From Lentisphaeria bacterium UBA1732 (GTDB lineage Bacteria > Verrucomicrobiota > Lentisphaeria > Victivallales > UBA1829), in NCBI GenBank assembly GCA_002315855.1, contig DCIG01000040.1, positions 35,132 to 99,131 on the forward strand: a stretch of 64,000 bases of DNA. Reading direction: 5' to 3'. This document shows positions 1-8,347 of the stretch, one piece after another. The translations under genes and the position numbers were made by a program. How positions within the stretch are numbered: position 1 is the first letter of the stretch; every line of letters starts with the position of its first letter. The notes beneath the pieces are model-generated. The model had not been told where the DNA came from, ran no database searches, and saw nothing but the letters and a program-made list of their open reading frames with translations.

Positions 1-190
1 TTTTTATTTTTCCTTACGTCAACATCACATTTCAGAAATCATAAAATTATTTCATAACAATGACTTAACCATTCCTATCACCCGACACAGTTACACCCGA
101 TAACTTTTTTTATATCTATCTTTTTTTATCGATTTTCTCCCCCCTTTTTCTTTTTTTATCCCATTGTTTCCATTTATTGTTTTCTTATTC
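1..190. other. T-rich intergenic stretch, no gene seen
   Basis: This stretch has long pyrimidine (mostly T) runs on the plus strand and no credible coding frame. It probably holds the 3' flank of an upstream gene outside the window and the upstream part of the promoter for the transhydrogenase operon. I see no RNA gene in it. Confidence 0.5.
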
Positions 191-218
191 TTGCTTTTTT
201 TCTCATAAGTGCTATATT
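191..218 (+). promoter_or_regulatory. Candidate promoter of the transhydrogenase operon
   Basis: TTGCTT at 191-196 and TATATT at 213-218 are separated by 16 bp; TATTAT at 215-220 gives 18 bp. This implies a leader of about 220 nt before the start codon at 444. The same TTGC-plus-T-run and TATATTAT arrangement recurs at 4792-4822 in front of the TM1266/hydG pair. Confidence 0.45.
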
Positions 219-443
219 ATTAGAGAATAATAGGCTGTCTCTGTATATTCTGAATGTATTTTTTGCATGAATGCACAAAAACATTTTTCTGACTTTTGAT
301 TGCGGCTGCCCGGAAGCTGCCTCCTGAAAAAGTACGAAACCGGACTATGTACAGACAAAAAACGACGTTCCCTATGAATGGAGATAACCTGCAATGTTGA
401 ATTTTTCCTAATTGTGTGCAACAAACATGGAGTAACAAGCGAA

Positions 444-899
444 ATGAACGAAGCATTCTCCTACCTCAGCGAAATGGAAGCTGAGAAAGGCAACCTGATC
501 AAAGGTTTGCAGCTCATTCAGACACGCGAAGGCTATGTCTCCGACGACGCGATTCGCGCCGTGGCGGCATACTTCGGAACACCCGAAGCGGAAGTCGAGG
601 GCGTTCTCACTTTTTACGCGCAGTTCAAGCGCGTCAAACCCGGTAAATACAAAATCAGTGTCTGCGACGGGACCGCATGTCATATCAAAGGCGCAACCCA
701 GATTCGTGCCTGGGTTCAGGCCGAACTTGGCATCGGCGATGGTCAAACCACCGAAGACGGGCTCTTCTCCCTTCAGACCGTCGCCTGCCTCGGCTGCTGC
801 TCGCTGGCACCGGTCATGAGCATCAACGGCACGGTATATGGCAAACTTGACCGCAAGAGTCTTTCCCGCATCCTCAATGAATACAAGGCGAAAGGATGA
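444..899 (+). CDS. NuoE/HydC-like [2Fe-2S] subunit of an electron-bifurcating complex
   Basis: This is a thioredoxin-like ferredoxin subunit related to NuoE, HydC of bifurcating hydrogenases and the small subunit of Stn-type transhydrogenases. In these complexes it passes electrons to or from the FMN-bearing NuoF-like partner in the cytoplasm. The four cluster cysteines are visible as a CDGTAC pair and a CLGCC pair about 40 residues later, followed by LAPV. The length of 151 residues is normal for the family. I chose ATG 444 because GGAG lies 11 nt upstream and the family's N-terminal helix begins there; an in-frame ATG at 378 would add an unrelated hydrophobic tail. The next gene starts 6 nt after the stop. 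Family assignment is firm. The Stn assignment comes from the third gene of the operon. Confidence 0.9.
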   Translation: MNEAFSYLSEMEAEKGNLIKGLQLIQTREGYVSDDAIRAVAAYFGTPEAEVEGVLTFYAQFKRVKPGKYKISVCDGTACHIKGATQIRAWVQAELGIGDGQTTEDGLFSLQTVACLGCCSLAPVMSINGTVYGKLDRKSLSRILNEYKAKG

Positions 900-905
900 T
901 TTGAA

Positions 906-2636
906 ATGGCTGAAATGAAACGTATTAAAGTCGGTACTGCTTCCTGCGGTATCGCCGCCGGTGCAAAAGCTGTCCTCGATGGGTTGCGCGCAAAAGCCGG
1001 CTCTGTCCCCGTCGATGAAGTCGGCTGCATGGGACACTGCTACACGGAACCGATGGTCGAAGTCGAGCTGAATGACGGCTCCAGTGTCTTCTACGCCGGT
1101 GTCAACGGCTCCGACAAGGATATTGACGGCATCCTCTCCCTCAGCGACAACAAACGCTTCACCTTCCCAGAAAAGCGTTCCAAACTCGAAAAACTTCTCG
1201 TCACCCGTCTCGCCGGGCGCATCAATCCTGTTTCCATGGACGAATACAAGGCCAACGGCGGTTTCTCCGCGCTGGCGAAAGCCACCTCCATGTCCCCCGA
1301 AGAAGTGGTGAATGAAGTCCTTGCTTCCGGTCTTCGCGGACGCGGCGGCGCAGGTTTCCCCACAGGTCGCAAATGGAGCTTCCTTGCCGCCAAGAAAGAA
1401 GCCGACAAGGTCCTGATTTGCAATGCCGATGAAGGCGACCCCGGCGCATTCATGGATCGTTCCATGATGGAAAGCGTCCCGTATCAGGTGCTGGAAGGTA
1501 TGCTCATCGGTGCGTATGCCACGGGCGCAACCCGTCTTTTCATCTATTGCCGTGCAGAATATCCGCTTGCCATCAAGCATCTGAATATCGCCATCGCGGA
1601 AATGAAGAAAGCCGGACTGAACCTGCTCCCCGGTCGCACGACTCCGCTGGAAATCACCATCAAGGAAGGTGCCGGCGCATTCGTCTGCGGCGAAGAAACT
1701 GCGATGATTCACTCCCTCGAAGGCAAGCGCGGCACCCCGCGTTTCCGTCCTCCGTTCCCCACCGACAGCGGCTGGAACGGACTGCCCACCGCAATCAACA
1801 ACGTGGAAACCTATGCCAATATCCCCGTCATCTTCCAGATCGGCGCGGCGGAATACTCCTCAATCGGCACGGAAAAGAGCAAAGGCACCAAAATTTTCGC
1901 ACTCGCCGGCGACGTGAAAACTCCGGGTCTTGTGGAAGTCCCCATGGGAATCACACTCGGTGAAATCGTGTACGACATCGGCGGCGCAGAACCCGGTACC
2001 GTGAAAGCTGTTCAGACCGGCGGTCCCTCCGGCGGATGCATCCCCGCCTCCGAATTCGGCGTCAAAATCGATTACGACTCCCTCGGTGCTTTGGGCGCAA
2101 TCATGGGCTCCGGCGGCTTGATTGTCATCGGCAACAACCGCTGCATGGTGGAAACCGCCCGCTACTTCCTGAACTTCACTCGCAGTGAATCCTGCGGCAA
2201 ATGCACATTCTGCCGCGTTGGCACGACCCGCATGTACGAAGCTCTCGAACGCATCACCACCGGCAAAGGCAGCATGGCTGACATTGAGTTCCTCGAAGAC
2301 ATCGCTCCGAAAATCAAAAAAGGCGCGTTGTGCGGTCTTGGTCAGACTGCTCCGAATCCTGCCCTCTCCACGCTCCGCTACTTCCGCAATGAATATCTTG
2401 CCCACGTTCAGGACCATGTCTGCGAAGCTCTCGCATGTCCTGCCCTCGTGGATGTCGCCATCGACCCGTCCAAGTGCATCCAGTGCAAACTCTGCGTGAA
2501 AACATGCCCGGTCGGCGCCATTGATCCTGTCAATAACTTCTCCGTGGACAACTCGAAGTGCACCAAGTGCAATTCCTGTATCGAAGTCTGCCCCAAAAAG
2601 GCCGTCTCCCGTGTCCGCAAACAATCCGCGAAATGA
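906..2636 (+). CDS. NuoF/HydB-like FMN iron-sulfur subunit (NAD-binding, bifurcating)
   Basis: This 576-residue protein is the flavin subunit that binds NAD(H) and FMN in HydABC- and Stn-type complexes. The domains in order are an N-terminal thioredoxin-like [2Fe-2S] region (CMGHC near residue 40), the NuoF FMN/NADH-binding core with the glycine-rich GLRGRGGAGFP stretch, an SLBB-like segment, the [4Fe-4S] region CGKCTFC near residue 430 with its fourth cysteine in ALCGLGQ, and a C-terminal 2x[4Fe-4S] ferredoxin (CIQCKLC and CTKCNSC, residues about 524 and 552). Respiratory NuoF lacks the terminal ferredoxin, so the architecture fits the bifurcating HydB/HndC/StnB group. The gene sits between its NuoE-like and NfnB-like partners with short gaps, indicating one operon. 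Confidence 0.92.
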   Translation: MAEMKRIKVGTASCGIAAGAKAVLDGLRAKAGSVPVDEVGCMGHCYTEPMVEVELNDGSSVFYAGVNGSDKDIDGILSLSDNKRFTFPEKRSKLEKLLVTRLAGRINPVSMDEYKANGGFSALAKATSMSPEEVVNEVLASGLRGRGGAGFPTGRKWSFLAAKKEADKVLICNADEGDPGAFMDRSMMESVPYQVLEGMLIGAYATGATRLFIYCRAEYPLAIKHLNIAIAEMKKAGLNLLPGRTTPLEITIKEGAGAFVCGEETAMIHSLEGKRGTPRFRPPFPTDSGWNGLPTAINNVETYANIPVIFQIGAAEYSSIGTEKSKGTKIFALAGDVKTPGLVEVPMGITLGEIVYDIGGAEPGTVKAVQTGGPSGGCIPASEFGVKIDYDSLGALGAIMGSGGLIVIGNNRCMVETARYFLNFTRSESCGKCTFCRVGTTRMYEALERITTGKGSMADIEFLEDIAPKIKKGALCGLGQTAPNPALSTLRYFRNEYLAHVQDHVCEALACPALVDVAIDPSKCIQCKLCVKTCPVGAIDPVNNFSVDNSKCTKCNSCIEVCPKKAVSRVRKQSAK

Positions 2637-2647
2637 GGTGTTTCATC

Positions 2648-4684
2648 ATGCCTGAAATCCTTTTCAAAATCGACGGCCGCGAGGCTGTTGCCCAGCCCGG
2701 TGAAACCATTCTCACAGTCGCCTCTCGCATGGGCATCGAAATCCCCACTCTCTGCTTCAATCAGAAAATTTCCAAGACCACCAGCTGCTTCGTCTGCGTG
2801 GTCAAGGATATAAAAACCGGAAAATTCCTTCCCTCCTGCTCCGCCTGCCCCGCTCCCGGTCAGGAAATCGATGCATCTTCCGACGAAGTCAAGGATATGC
2901 GCCGCACTGCGCTTTCCCTGCTCGTTTCGGAACACACCGGCGACTGCGAAGCTCCATGCACACTTGCCTGCCCTGCTCATGCCACCGTGGAAGAATACGT
3001 CCGCGCCGGACGTCAGGGCGATTTCCGCAAGGCTCTTGAAATCATCAAGAAACGCATTCCACTGCCCATGTCCATCGGTCGTGTCTGCCCCCGTTTCTGC
3101 GAACGCGACTGCCGCCGCAACATTGACGGCCGTCCCGTCTCCATCAACGATGTCAAGCGTCTTTCCGCAGACATGTACTACGATGATTATATGGAAGACT
3201 GCAAGCCTCTGAACGGCAAGAAAGTTGCCATCGTCGGCGCAGGTCCTGCCGGTCTTTCTGCGGCATATTATCTCCGTCTCGAAGGCGTCTCCTCCGTTCT
3301 CTTTGAGCAGATGCCCGAAGCAGGCGGTATGCTCCGCTACGGCATCCCCGAATTTCGTCTTCCGAAAGACACGCTCCGCCGCGAACTTGCCCACTTCGGC
3401 AAGATGGGCGGCATTGAAATCCGCTGCAATCAGACACTCGGCAAGGACTTCACCGCAGAACAGCTGGAAAAAGACTTTGACGCCGTCATTCTTGCAGTCG
3501 GCTCATGGGCTTCCTCCTCCATGCGCATCCCCGGCGAAGAATTGGCTCAGGGCGGTATCCAGTGGCTGGGCGCAATCGCGTCCGCAAACTGGCAGAACTG
3601 CAAAAATCCCGGTCGCACCATCGTGGTCGGCGGCGGCAATACTGCCATTGACTGCGCCCGTACTGCCATCCGCCTCGGCGGCGACGTTACCATCGTCTAC
3701 CGCCGTACCCGCAACGAAATGCCTGCTCAGGCCATCGAAGTGGAAGAGGCCATGGAAGAAGGCGTCAAGTTTGAATTTCTCACCGCTCCTGCGGCTCTCG
3801 AAAAGAATGACGACGGCTCTCTCTCCCTGTCCTGCGCTCGCATGGAACTCGGCGAACCCGATGCCTCCGGTCGTCGCTCCCCGGTCCTGATTCCCGGCAG
3901 CGAATTCAAACTCGCCGCAGACACCGTGATTTCCGCCATCGGTCAGCGCACGGTCGTCCCTGCCGGATTTGAAGCCTCCAAACGCGGCATTGCCGTCAAT
4001 GCCGATGACTTCACATGCACGGGCCGCAAGGTCTTCTATGCCGCCGGCGACTGCGTCAGCGGTCCCGCCACCGTCGTGGAAGCCGTCGCCGCCGGTCGCA
4101 AAGCTGTCCTCTCCATTCTGGATGCGTTCCAGGGCATCGCCCACAAGGAACCCTATGAATTCAATATTTCACGCGGACACTGGCGTTCGCTTGCCAAGGA
4201 AGACCTCGTCTACCTCCGCAAGATTTCCGATGCCAAGCGCATTGAGCCGGAATACATCCCCATGGAAGAACGCAAGACCACGTTCCATGAGCTGTACCCG
4301 ACCTTTACTCAGGAACAGGTCTCTGCCGAAGCAGACCGCTGCATCGAATGCAGCTGCACCGGCAAGCATGACTGCCTCCTCCGCAAGCACTCTCAGAAAT
4401 ACGGCGTTTCCTCGGATGCCTACAAAGGCTCCAAGCCCATTTCCGCTGTGGATGTCCGCCACAAATACATCATTCACGACAAGCAGAAATGTATCCGTTG
4501 CGGCACCTGCGTCAAAGTCTGCGGCGAAGTCATCAACAAGTCTCTGCTTGCTCTCATGAAACGCGGCTTCCACACCATGTGCGACACTGCATTCGGTCAG
4601 GGTTTCCCCGATTACTGCGTCGATTGCGGTGCTTGCGTCAAAGAATGCCCCACCGGTGCTTTGGACTGGAAGAAGAAAGACTGA
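2648..4684 (+). CDS. NfnB/GltD-like NADP oxidoreductase subunit with NuoG-like N-terminus
   Basis: A 678-residue flavoprotein that probably handles NADP(H) in an Stn-type transhydrogenase. In order it shows a NuoG/HydA-type [2Fe-2S] domain (C36, C47, C50, C64), a GltD/NfnB N-terminal [4Fe-4S] region (C100, C104, C108 and later VCPRFCERDC), an FAD-binding GAGPAG at about 196, an NADP-binding GGGNTA at about 327 followed by YRR, an extra cysteine cluster at about 565-577, and a C-terminal 2x[4Fe-4S] ferredoxin (about 615 and 657). No H-cluster domain is present, so this is not a hydrogenase catalytic subunit. I chose ATG 2648 because the [2Fe-2S] domain starts there; upstream in-frame sequence overlaps the previous gene. 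The pairing with NuoE/NuoF-like genes is the basis of the Stn call; an independent GltD-like reductase is the alternative. Confidence 0.85.
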   Translation: MPEILFKIDGREAVAQPGETILTVASRMGIEIPTLCFNQKISKTTSCFVCVVKDIKTGKFLPSCSACPAPGQEIDASSDEVKDMRRTALSLLVSEHTGDCEAPCTLACPAHATVEEYVRAGRQGDFRKALEIIKKRIPLPMSIGRVCPRFCERDCRRNIDGRPVSINDVKRLSADMYYDDYMEDCKPLNGKKVAIVGAGPAGLSAAYYLRLEGVSSVLFEQMPEAGGMLRYGIPEFRLPKDTLRRELAHFGKMGGIEIRCNQTLGKDFTAEQLEKDFDAVILAVGSWASSSMRIPGEELAQGGIQWLGAIASANWQNCKNPGRTIVVGGGNTAIDCARTAIRLGGDVTIVYRRTRNEMPAQAIEVEEAMEEGVKFEFLTAPAALEKNDDGSLSLSCARMELGEPDASGRRSPVLIPGSEFKLAADTVISAIGQRTVVPAGFEASKRGIAVNADDFTCTGRKVFYAAGDCVSGPATVVEAVAAGRKAVLSILDAFQGIAHKEPYEFNISRGHWRSLAKEDLVYLRKISDAKRIEPEYIPMEERKTTFHELYPTFTQEQVSAEADRCIECSCTGKHDCLLRKHSQKYGVSSDAYKGSKPISAVDVRHKYIIHDKQKCIRCGTCVKVCGEVINKSLLALMKRGFHTMCDTAFGQGFPDYCVDCGACVKECPTGALDWKKKD

Positions 4685-4752
4685 TTCAACAGTTTTATTT
4701 TAATTCCCGCAGTACGCTTGACGCCCCCCCTTTTTGAGGTGTCAGCCCCTGC

Positions 4753-4798
4753 AAAACGGGCGGAGGTTTTACAATCTCCGCTCGTTTTTACTTGCTTT
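4753..4798 (+). terminator. Rho-independent terminator of the transhydrogenase operon
   Basis: A 13-bp stem (4753-4765 paired with 4776-4788, one G-T pair) is followed by T-rich sequence. It lies about 70 nt after the stop of the third gene. The T-tract runs directly into the -35 region of the next promoter. Confidence 0.75.
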
Positions 4799-4820
4799 TT
4801 TCGTACTTCGATGTTATATT
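4792..4820 (+). promoter_or_regulatory. Candidate promoter of the TM1266-hydG pair
   Basis: TTGCTT at 4792-4797 and TATATT at 4815-4820 are spaced 17 bp. Transcription would start near 4828, leaving a leader of about 290 nt before the start codon at 5120. Sequence and layout closely match the candidate promoter at 191-218. Confidence 0.5.
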
Positions 4821-4828
4821 ATCTATCG

Positions 4829-5119
4829 TTTTCTGATTTCCCGATCCCATGGCAGGCACTTTTCAGGTGTATCCCGGACAGAAAGGGGTTCAGAGGACAT
4901 TTCAGGCATCTTTTCAGGTGCCGTTGCGATTCCAATCTGACGCAAGGGTCCGCCCGAACGGTAAGAGATCACGAATCAACAGACTGATTCTGCATTTCCT
5001 TTTCTGCAGGACTGCTCATGATTTCAGCGGGCAGCTCCTATGTCTGCATTCTTTTCCCTCCGCTTGAGTTCCTTGTTCAGCATTCACTATTATCTGAAAA
5101 AGCGCTGAAGGAACACCTC
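4829..5119 (+). promoter_or_regulatory. Long, possibly structured 5' leader of the TM1266-hydG pair
   Basis: About 290 nt lie between the candidate promoter and the first start codon, without a convincing reading frame. The leader holds repeated short hairpin motifs with TTTTCAGGTG at about 4860 and 4912. A stretch at 4931-4972 (ending CGGTAAGAG) loosely resembles part of the cobalamin riboswitch core. A possible hairpin at 5010-5036 (ACTGCTC against GGGCAGC) is followed by T-rich sequence. The spacing of cobalamin-like elements is wrong for a canonical B12 riboswitch, so I assign no ligand. Confidence 0.35.
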
Positions 5120-5386
5120 ATGAAAACACCCGATACACCGACCCGCATTGCCCTCGTCGGCATCATCGTCGAAAACCCCGAAATAACGGATCAGCTGAAC
5201 TTGGTTCTGCATGATTATGCCCGTTATATCATTGGGCGCATGGGAGTCCCTTACCGTCCGAAAAATCTCTGCATTATCAGCATCATCCTGGATGCCCCTG
5301 CGGAGATTATCAGCTCGCTTTCCGGCAAGCTCGGTATGCTGGACGGCATCAGCGTCAAAACGGTTTACACCAGAAAGGATGCCTAA
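5120..5386 (+). CDS. TM1266-type iron-only hydrogenase system regulator
   Basis: An 88-residue protein of the TM1266 family, small ACT/NikR-C-like proteins typically encoded beside [FeFe]-hydrogenase maturation genes and annotated as putative regulators of that system. The IALVGIIVENPE start, a central helix and a repeated beta-alpha-beta pattern match the family. It has no recognisable DNA-binding helix-turn-helix, so its mode of action is open. ATG 5120 begins the conserved domain; an in-frame start at 5018 lies inside the leader. The stop is separated from the hydG start by 2 nt, which implies translational coupling. Confidence 0.82.
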   Translation: MKTPDTPTRIALVGIIVENPEITDQLNLVLHDYARYIIGRMGVPYRPKNLCIISIILDAPAEIISSLSGKLGMLDGISVKTVYTRKDA

Positions 5387-5388
5387 CC

Positions 5389-6804
5389 ATGTACGATCCC
5401 AAATCACCTCATGCGGAAGAATTCATCAGCGATGAAGAAATCCTTGCGACCCTCGCCTGGTCCGATGAACACAAAAACGACCGCGAACTGGTCAGTTCAA
5501 TTCTCGACAAAGCCGCCCTGTGCAAAGGTCTCACTCACCGCGAAGCGCTCCTCCTGCTGGACTGCGAACTCCCCGAAATGAAGGAACGCATGTTCGCTCT
5601 TGCCCGCGAAATCAAGCGCAAATTCTACGGCAACCGCATCGTCATGTTTGCTCCCCTGTACCTCTCCAATTACTGCATCAACGGCTGCATCTACTGCCCG
5701 TACCATGCCAAAAACAAGCACATCCCCCGCAAAAAACTCACACAGGATGAAATCCGTGCGGAAGTCATCGCTTTGCAGGATATGGGACACAAGCGTCTCG
5801 CACTCGAAACCGGGGAAGACCCGAAGATGAACCCCATCGAATATATCCTCGAAAGCATTCAGACCATCTACTCCATCAAGCACAAAAACGGCGCAATCCG
5901 GCGCGTGAATGTCAATATCGCCGCAACCACCGTGGAGAATTACCGCAAGCTGAAGCAGGCCGGAATCGGGACCTATATTCTGTTCCAGGAGACGTACAAC
6001 AAGAAGAACTATGAAATGCTTCATCCCACCGGTCCCAAGCACGATTACGCATGGCATACGGAAGCCATGGACCGCGCCATGGACGGCGGTATCGATGATG
6101 TCGGCTGCGGTGTCCTCTACGGACTCAGCACATACCGTTATGACTTCGTCGGGCAGCTCATGCACGCGGAGCATCTGGAAGCCGCAAAAGGCGTTGGTCC
6201 TCACACCATCAGTGTTCCCCGTATCCGCAATGCCGACGACATTGAAGCTGACACGTTCTCCAATGGTATTTCGGATGATACGTTTGAAAAAATCGTTGCC
6301 GTCCTCCGTATCGCGGTTCCCTACACGGGCATCATCATTTCCACGCGCGAAAGTCAAAAGGCACGTGAACGCGTCCTCTCGGTCGGTGTCTCCCAGATCA
6401 GCGGCGGTTCCCGCACCAGCGTCGGCGGATACACCACCGTGGAACGCCACAACGAAACCGCGCAGTTCGACGTCAGTGACAACCGCACACTGGATGAGGT
6501 CATCAACTGGCTGCTCACTCTCGGCTACATTCCCAGCTTCTGCACGGCATGTTACCGCGCAGGACGCACCGGCGACCGGTTCATGACACTCGTGAAAGCC
6601 GGACAGATTGCAAACTGCTGTCATCCCAATGCCCTCATGACCCTGAAAGAATATCTGGAGGACTACGCCTCGCCCGACACCAAAGCGAAAGGTCTTGCCA
6701 TGATCGAAAAGGAAATCATGAACGTGCCGAACGAGAAAATACGCGGCATCGCCATGCAGCATTTGAAAGAAATGGACGAGGGACAGCGCGACTTCCGCTT
6801 CTGA
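5389..6804 (+). CDS. hydG: HydG, [FeFe]-hydrogenase H-cluster maturase (radical SAM)
   Basis: HydG cleaves tyrosine to supply the CO and CN- ligands of the H-cluster. The 471-residue length is normal. The radical-SAM CxxxCxxC motif is CINGCIYC starting at residue 96. The C-terminal auxiliary cluster motif is present as CTAC at about 385 with a third cysteine in ANCCHP about 23 residues later, which separates HydG from ThiH. The family's conserved LETGEDP and SRTSVGG stretches are visible. No hydrogenase catalytic subunit or HydF lies nearby; hydE is 47 kb downstream. A hairpin terminator follows at 6867. Confidence 0.95.
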   Translation: MYDPKSPHAEEFISDEEILATLAWSDEHKNDRELVSSILDKAALCKGLTHREALLLLDCELPEMKERMFALAREIKRKFYGNRIVMFAPLYLSNYCINGCIYCPYHAKNKHIPRKKLTQDEIRAEVIALQDMGHKRLALETGEDPKMNPIEYILESIQTIYSIKHKNGAIRRVNVNIAATTVENYRKLKQAGIGTYILFQETYNKKNYEMLHPTGPKHDYAWHTEAMDRAMDGGIDDVGCGVLYGLSTYRYDFVGQLMHAEHLEAAKGVGPHTISVPRIRNADDIEADTFSNGISDDTFEKIVAVLRIAVPYTGIIISTRESQKARERVLSVGVSQISGGSRTSVGGYTTVERHNETAQFDVSDNRTLDEVINWLLTLGYIPSFCTACYRAGRTGDRFMTLVKAGQIANCCHPNALMTLKEYLEDYASPDTKAKGLAMIEKEIMNVPNEKIRGIAMQHLKEMDEGQRDFRF

Positions 6805-6866
6805 GCGTATTCCAGCACAATTCCATCGTTATGCACCTCACGGGAATGAAATTCATTTCCCGAATC

Positions 6867-6898
6867 AGCTCCTTCCGAACGCGGGAGGAGCTTTTTTA
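6867..6898 (+). terminator. Terminator downstream of hydG
   Basis: A 10-bp stem (6867-6876 with 6883-6892) closes a 6-nt loop and is followed by TTTTTT. A second small hairpin (CGGGAA...TTCCCG) lies just upstream at 6841-6862. Confidence 0.8.
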
Positions 6899-7063
6899 TC
6901 CTCATCTTTCCATGAATCTGCTTGATTTCAGCCCCGTTGTGAGGTATAGTATTGAAATACTTTTTCGAGGGGACGTCTCCTCGGTAAAACAGCTGCGTCT
7001 TGCTTACAGTCTCAGCTCATTTCTGAAGATTCAAACAAAGCATCCTTCAAGGAGAGATAAATC

Positions 7064-8308
7064 ATGAATACCATTCGGACGATTGCATTGCAGGCGAAAG
7101 AAGCCGCATATCAGCTCAGCACGGCTTCCGGTGCGGCGCGTTCCAAAGCATTGAATGCCATGGCAGGGGAACTTGCCTCGGTCAAAGACGAACTTTTTGA
7201 GGCAAACCGGCAGGATATTGAGGCCGCAAAAGCCGCCGGATGCACCGATGCCTTCTTAAAGCGTCTGGCGGTGAACGACAAGATTTTCGAATATATGGCG
7301 AAACGTCTCCGCGAGGCGGCGGCTCTGCCCGATCCCGTGGGACGTGTCCTCATTGGACGCACCATGCCGTCCGGTCTGAAAGTCAGCAAAATCGCCGTTC
7401 CGCTGGGCGTCGTCGGGATTATTTACGAAGCCCGCCCGAATGTTACAACCGATGCTTCGGCGGTCGCACTGAAATCAGGAAACGCCGTGATTCTGAAAGG
7501 CGGCAGTGAATCCATCCGCTCCAACCGTGTGCTGGTGAAAGCCATGCGCAAAGCCATTCTTGAGGCAGGTCTGCCCGAAAATGCCGTGCAGTTCATCGAC
7601 TCCGCCGATCGCGGCGATGTGGCGGAACTGCTCAAACAGGAAGACTGCATCGACGTTCTGATTCCCCGTGGCGGAAAAAGCCTGATTCGCGCGATTTCCG
7701 AGGGTACGCGCATCCCCGTCATCAAACACTATGACGGGATTTGCCACCAGTATGTTTCAGCTCACGCCGACCTGGAAATGGCTCTGCGGATTGTCGTCAA
7801 TTCCAAAACCGAACGCGTCGAGGTCTGCAACGCGCTGGAAACTCTGCTCGTCGATGCTCAGGTCGCCACTGATTTCCTGCCCATGCTCGCTCAGGAGTTC
7901 AAACGCCTCGGCGTGGAACTTCGCGGATGTGAAAAAGTCCGTGCCATCCTGCCGGACGCTGTGCCTGCCACAGAAGAAGACTGGGATACCGAATATCTGG
8001 CTCCGATTCTTTCGGTCAAGGTCGTCAGCGGACCGGATGAAGCCATTGCACACATCACGAAACACGGGTCCGGGCATACGGATGGCATTGTAACCAATGA
8101 CCTCGCGGAATCCCGCGCTTTTGTGTCCCGCGTGGACTCCGCCTCGGTGCTGGTCAACGCTTCAACACGTCTTTCCGGCGGCGGTGATTACGGCATGGGA
8201 GCTGTAGTCGGCATCAGCACCGGAAAACTCCACGTGCGCGGTCCTGTAGGACCGGAGGAGCTTTGCACCTGCAAATGGGTCGCCGAGGGAAACGGTCAGT
8301 TGAGGTAA
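7064..8308 (+). CDS. proA: Gamma-glutamyl phosphate reductase (ProA)
   Basis: ProA reduces gamma-glutamyl phosphate with NADPH to glutamate semialdehyde in proline synthesis. The 414-residue protein shows the family features: the VPLGVVGIIYEARPN segment, the cofactor-side LKGGSES stretch, the catalytic cysteine in VEVCNALET near residue 255, and the C-terminal VGPEELCT. GGAGA at 7051-7055 fits ATG 7064. The partner kinase gene proB is not in the window. The gene stands between the hydG terminator and a glycosyltransferase gene 40 nt downstream on the same strand. Confidence 0.95.
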   Translation: MNTIRTIALQAKEAAYQLSTASGAARSKALNAMAGELASVKDELFEANRQDIEAAKAAGCTDAFLKRLAVNDKIFEYMAKRLREAAALPDPVGRVLIGRTMPSGLKVSKIAVPLGVVGIIYEARPNVTTDASAVALKSGNAVILKGGSESIRSNRVLVKAMRKAILEAGLPENAVQFIDSADRGDVAELLKQEDCIDVLIPRGGKSLIRAISEGTRIPVIKHYDGICHQYVSAHADLEMALRIVVNSKTERVEVCNALETLLVDAQVATDFLPMLAQEFKRLGVELRGCEKVRAILPDAVPATEEDWDTEYLAPILSVKVVSGPDEAIAHITKHGSGHTDGIVTNDLAESRAFVSRVDSASVLVNASTRLSGGGDYGMGAVVGISTGKLHVRGPVGPEELCTCKWVAEGNGQLR

Positions 8309-8347
8309 ACCCCGTTCCCCGGCACGCTCACCGGAACAGTACATCGT

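Noticed and set aside
408..1712. Long minus-strand frame opposite the NuoE/NuoF-like genes
   Set aside because: It is antisense to two well-supported genes; GC-rich third positions keep the opposite strand open. The same holds for many other long antisense frames, for example at 10217-12058 and 47680-50785.
2648..4684. [FeFe]-hydrogenase catalytic subunit
   Set aside because: The N-terminal domain looks HydA/NuoG-like, but no H-cluster cysteine motifs are present and the core is a GltD/NfnB flavoprotein.
4931..5000. Cobalamin riboswitch
   Set aside because: Only part of the core is similar, the region between the core and the putative B12 box is too short, and the neighbouring genes are not B12-related. 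It is kept as a low-confidence structured leader.
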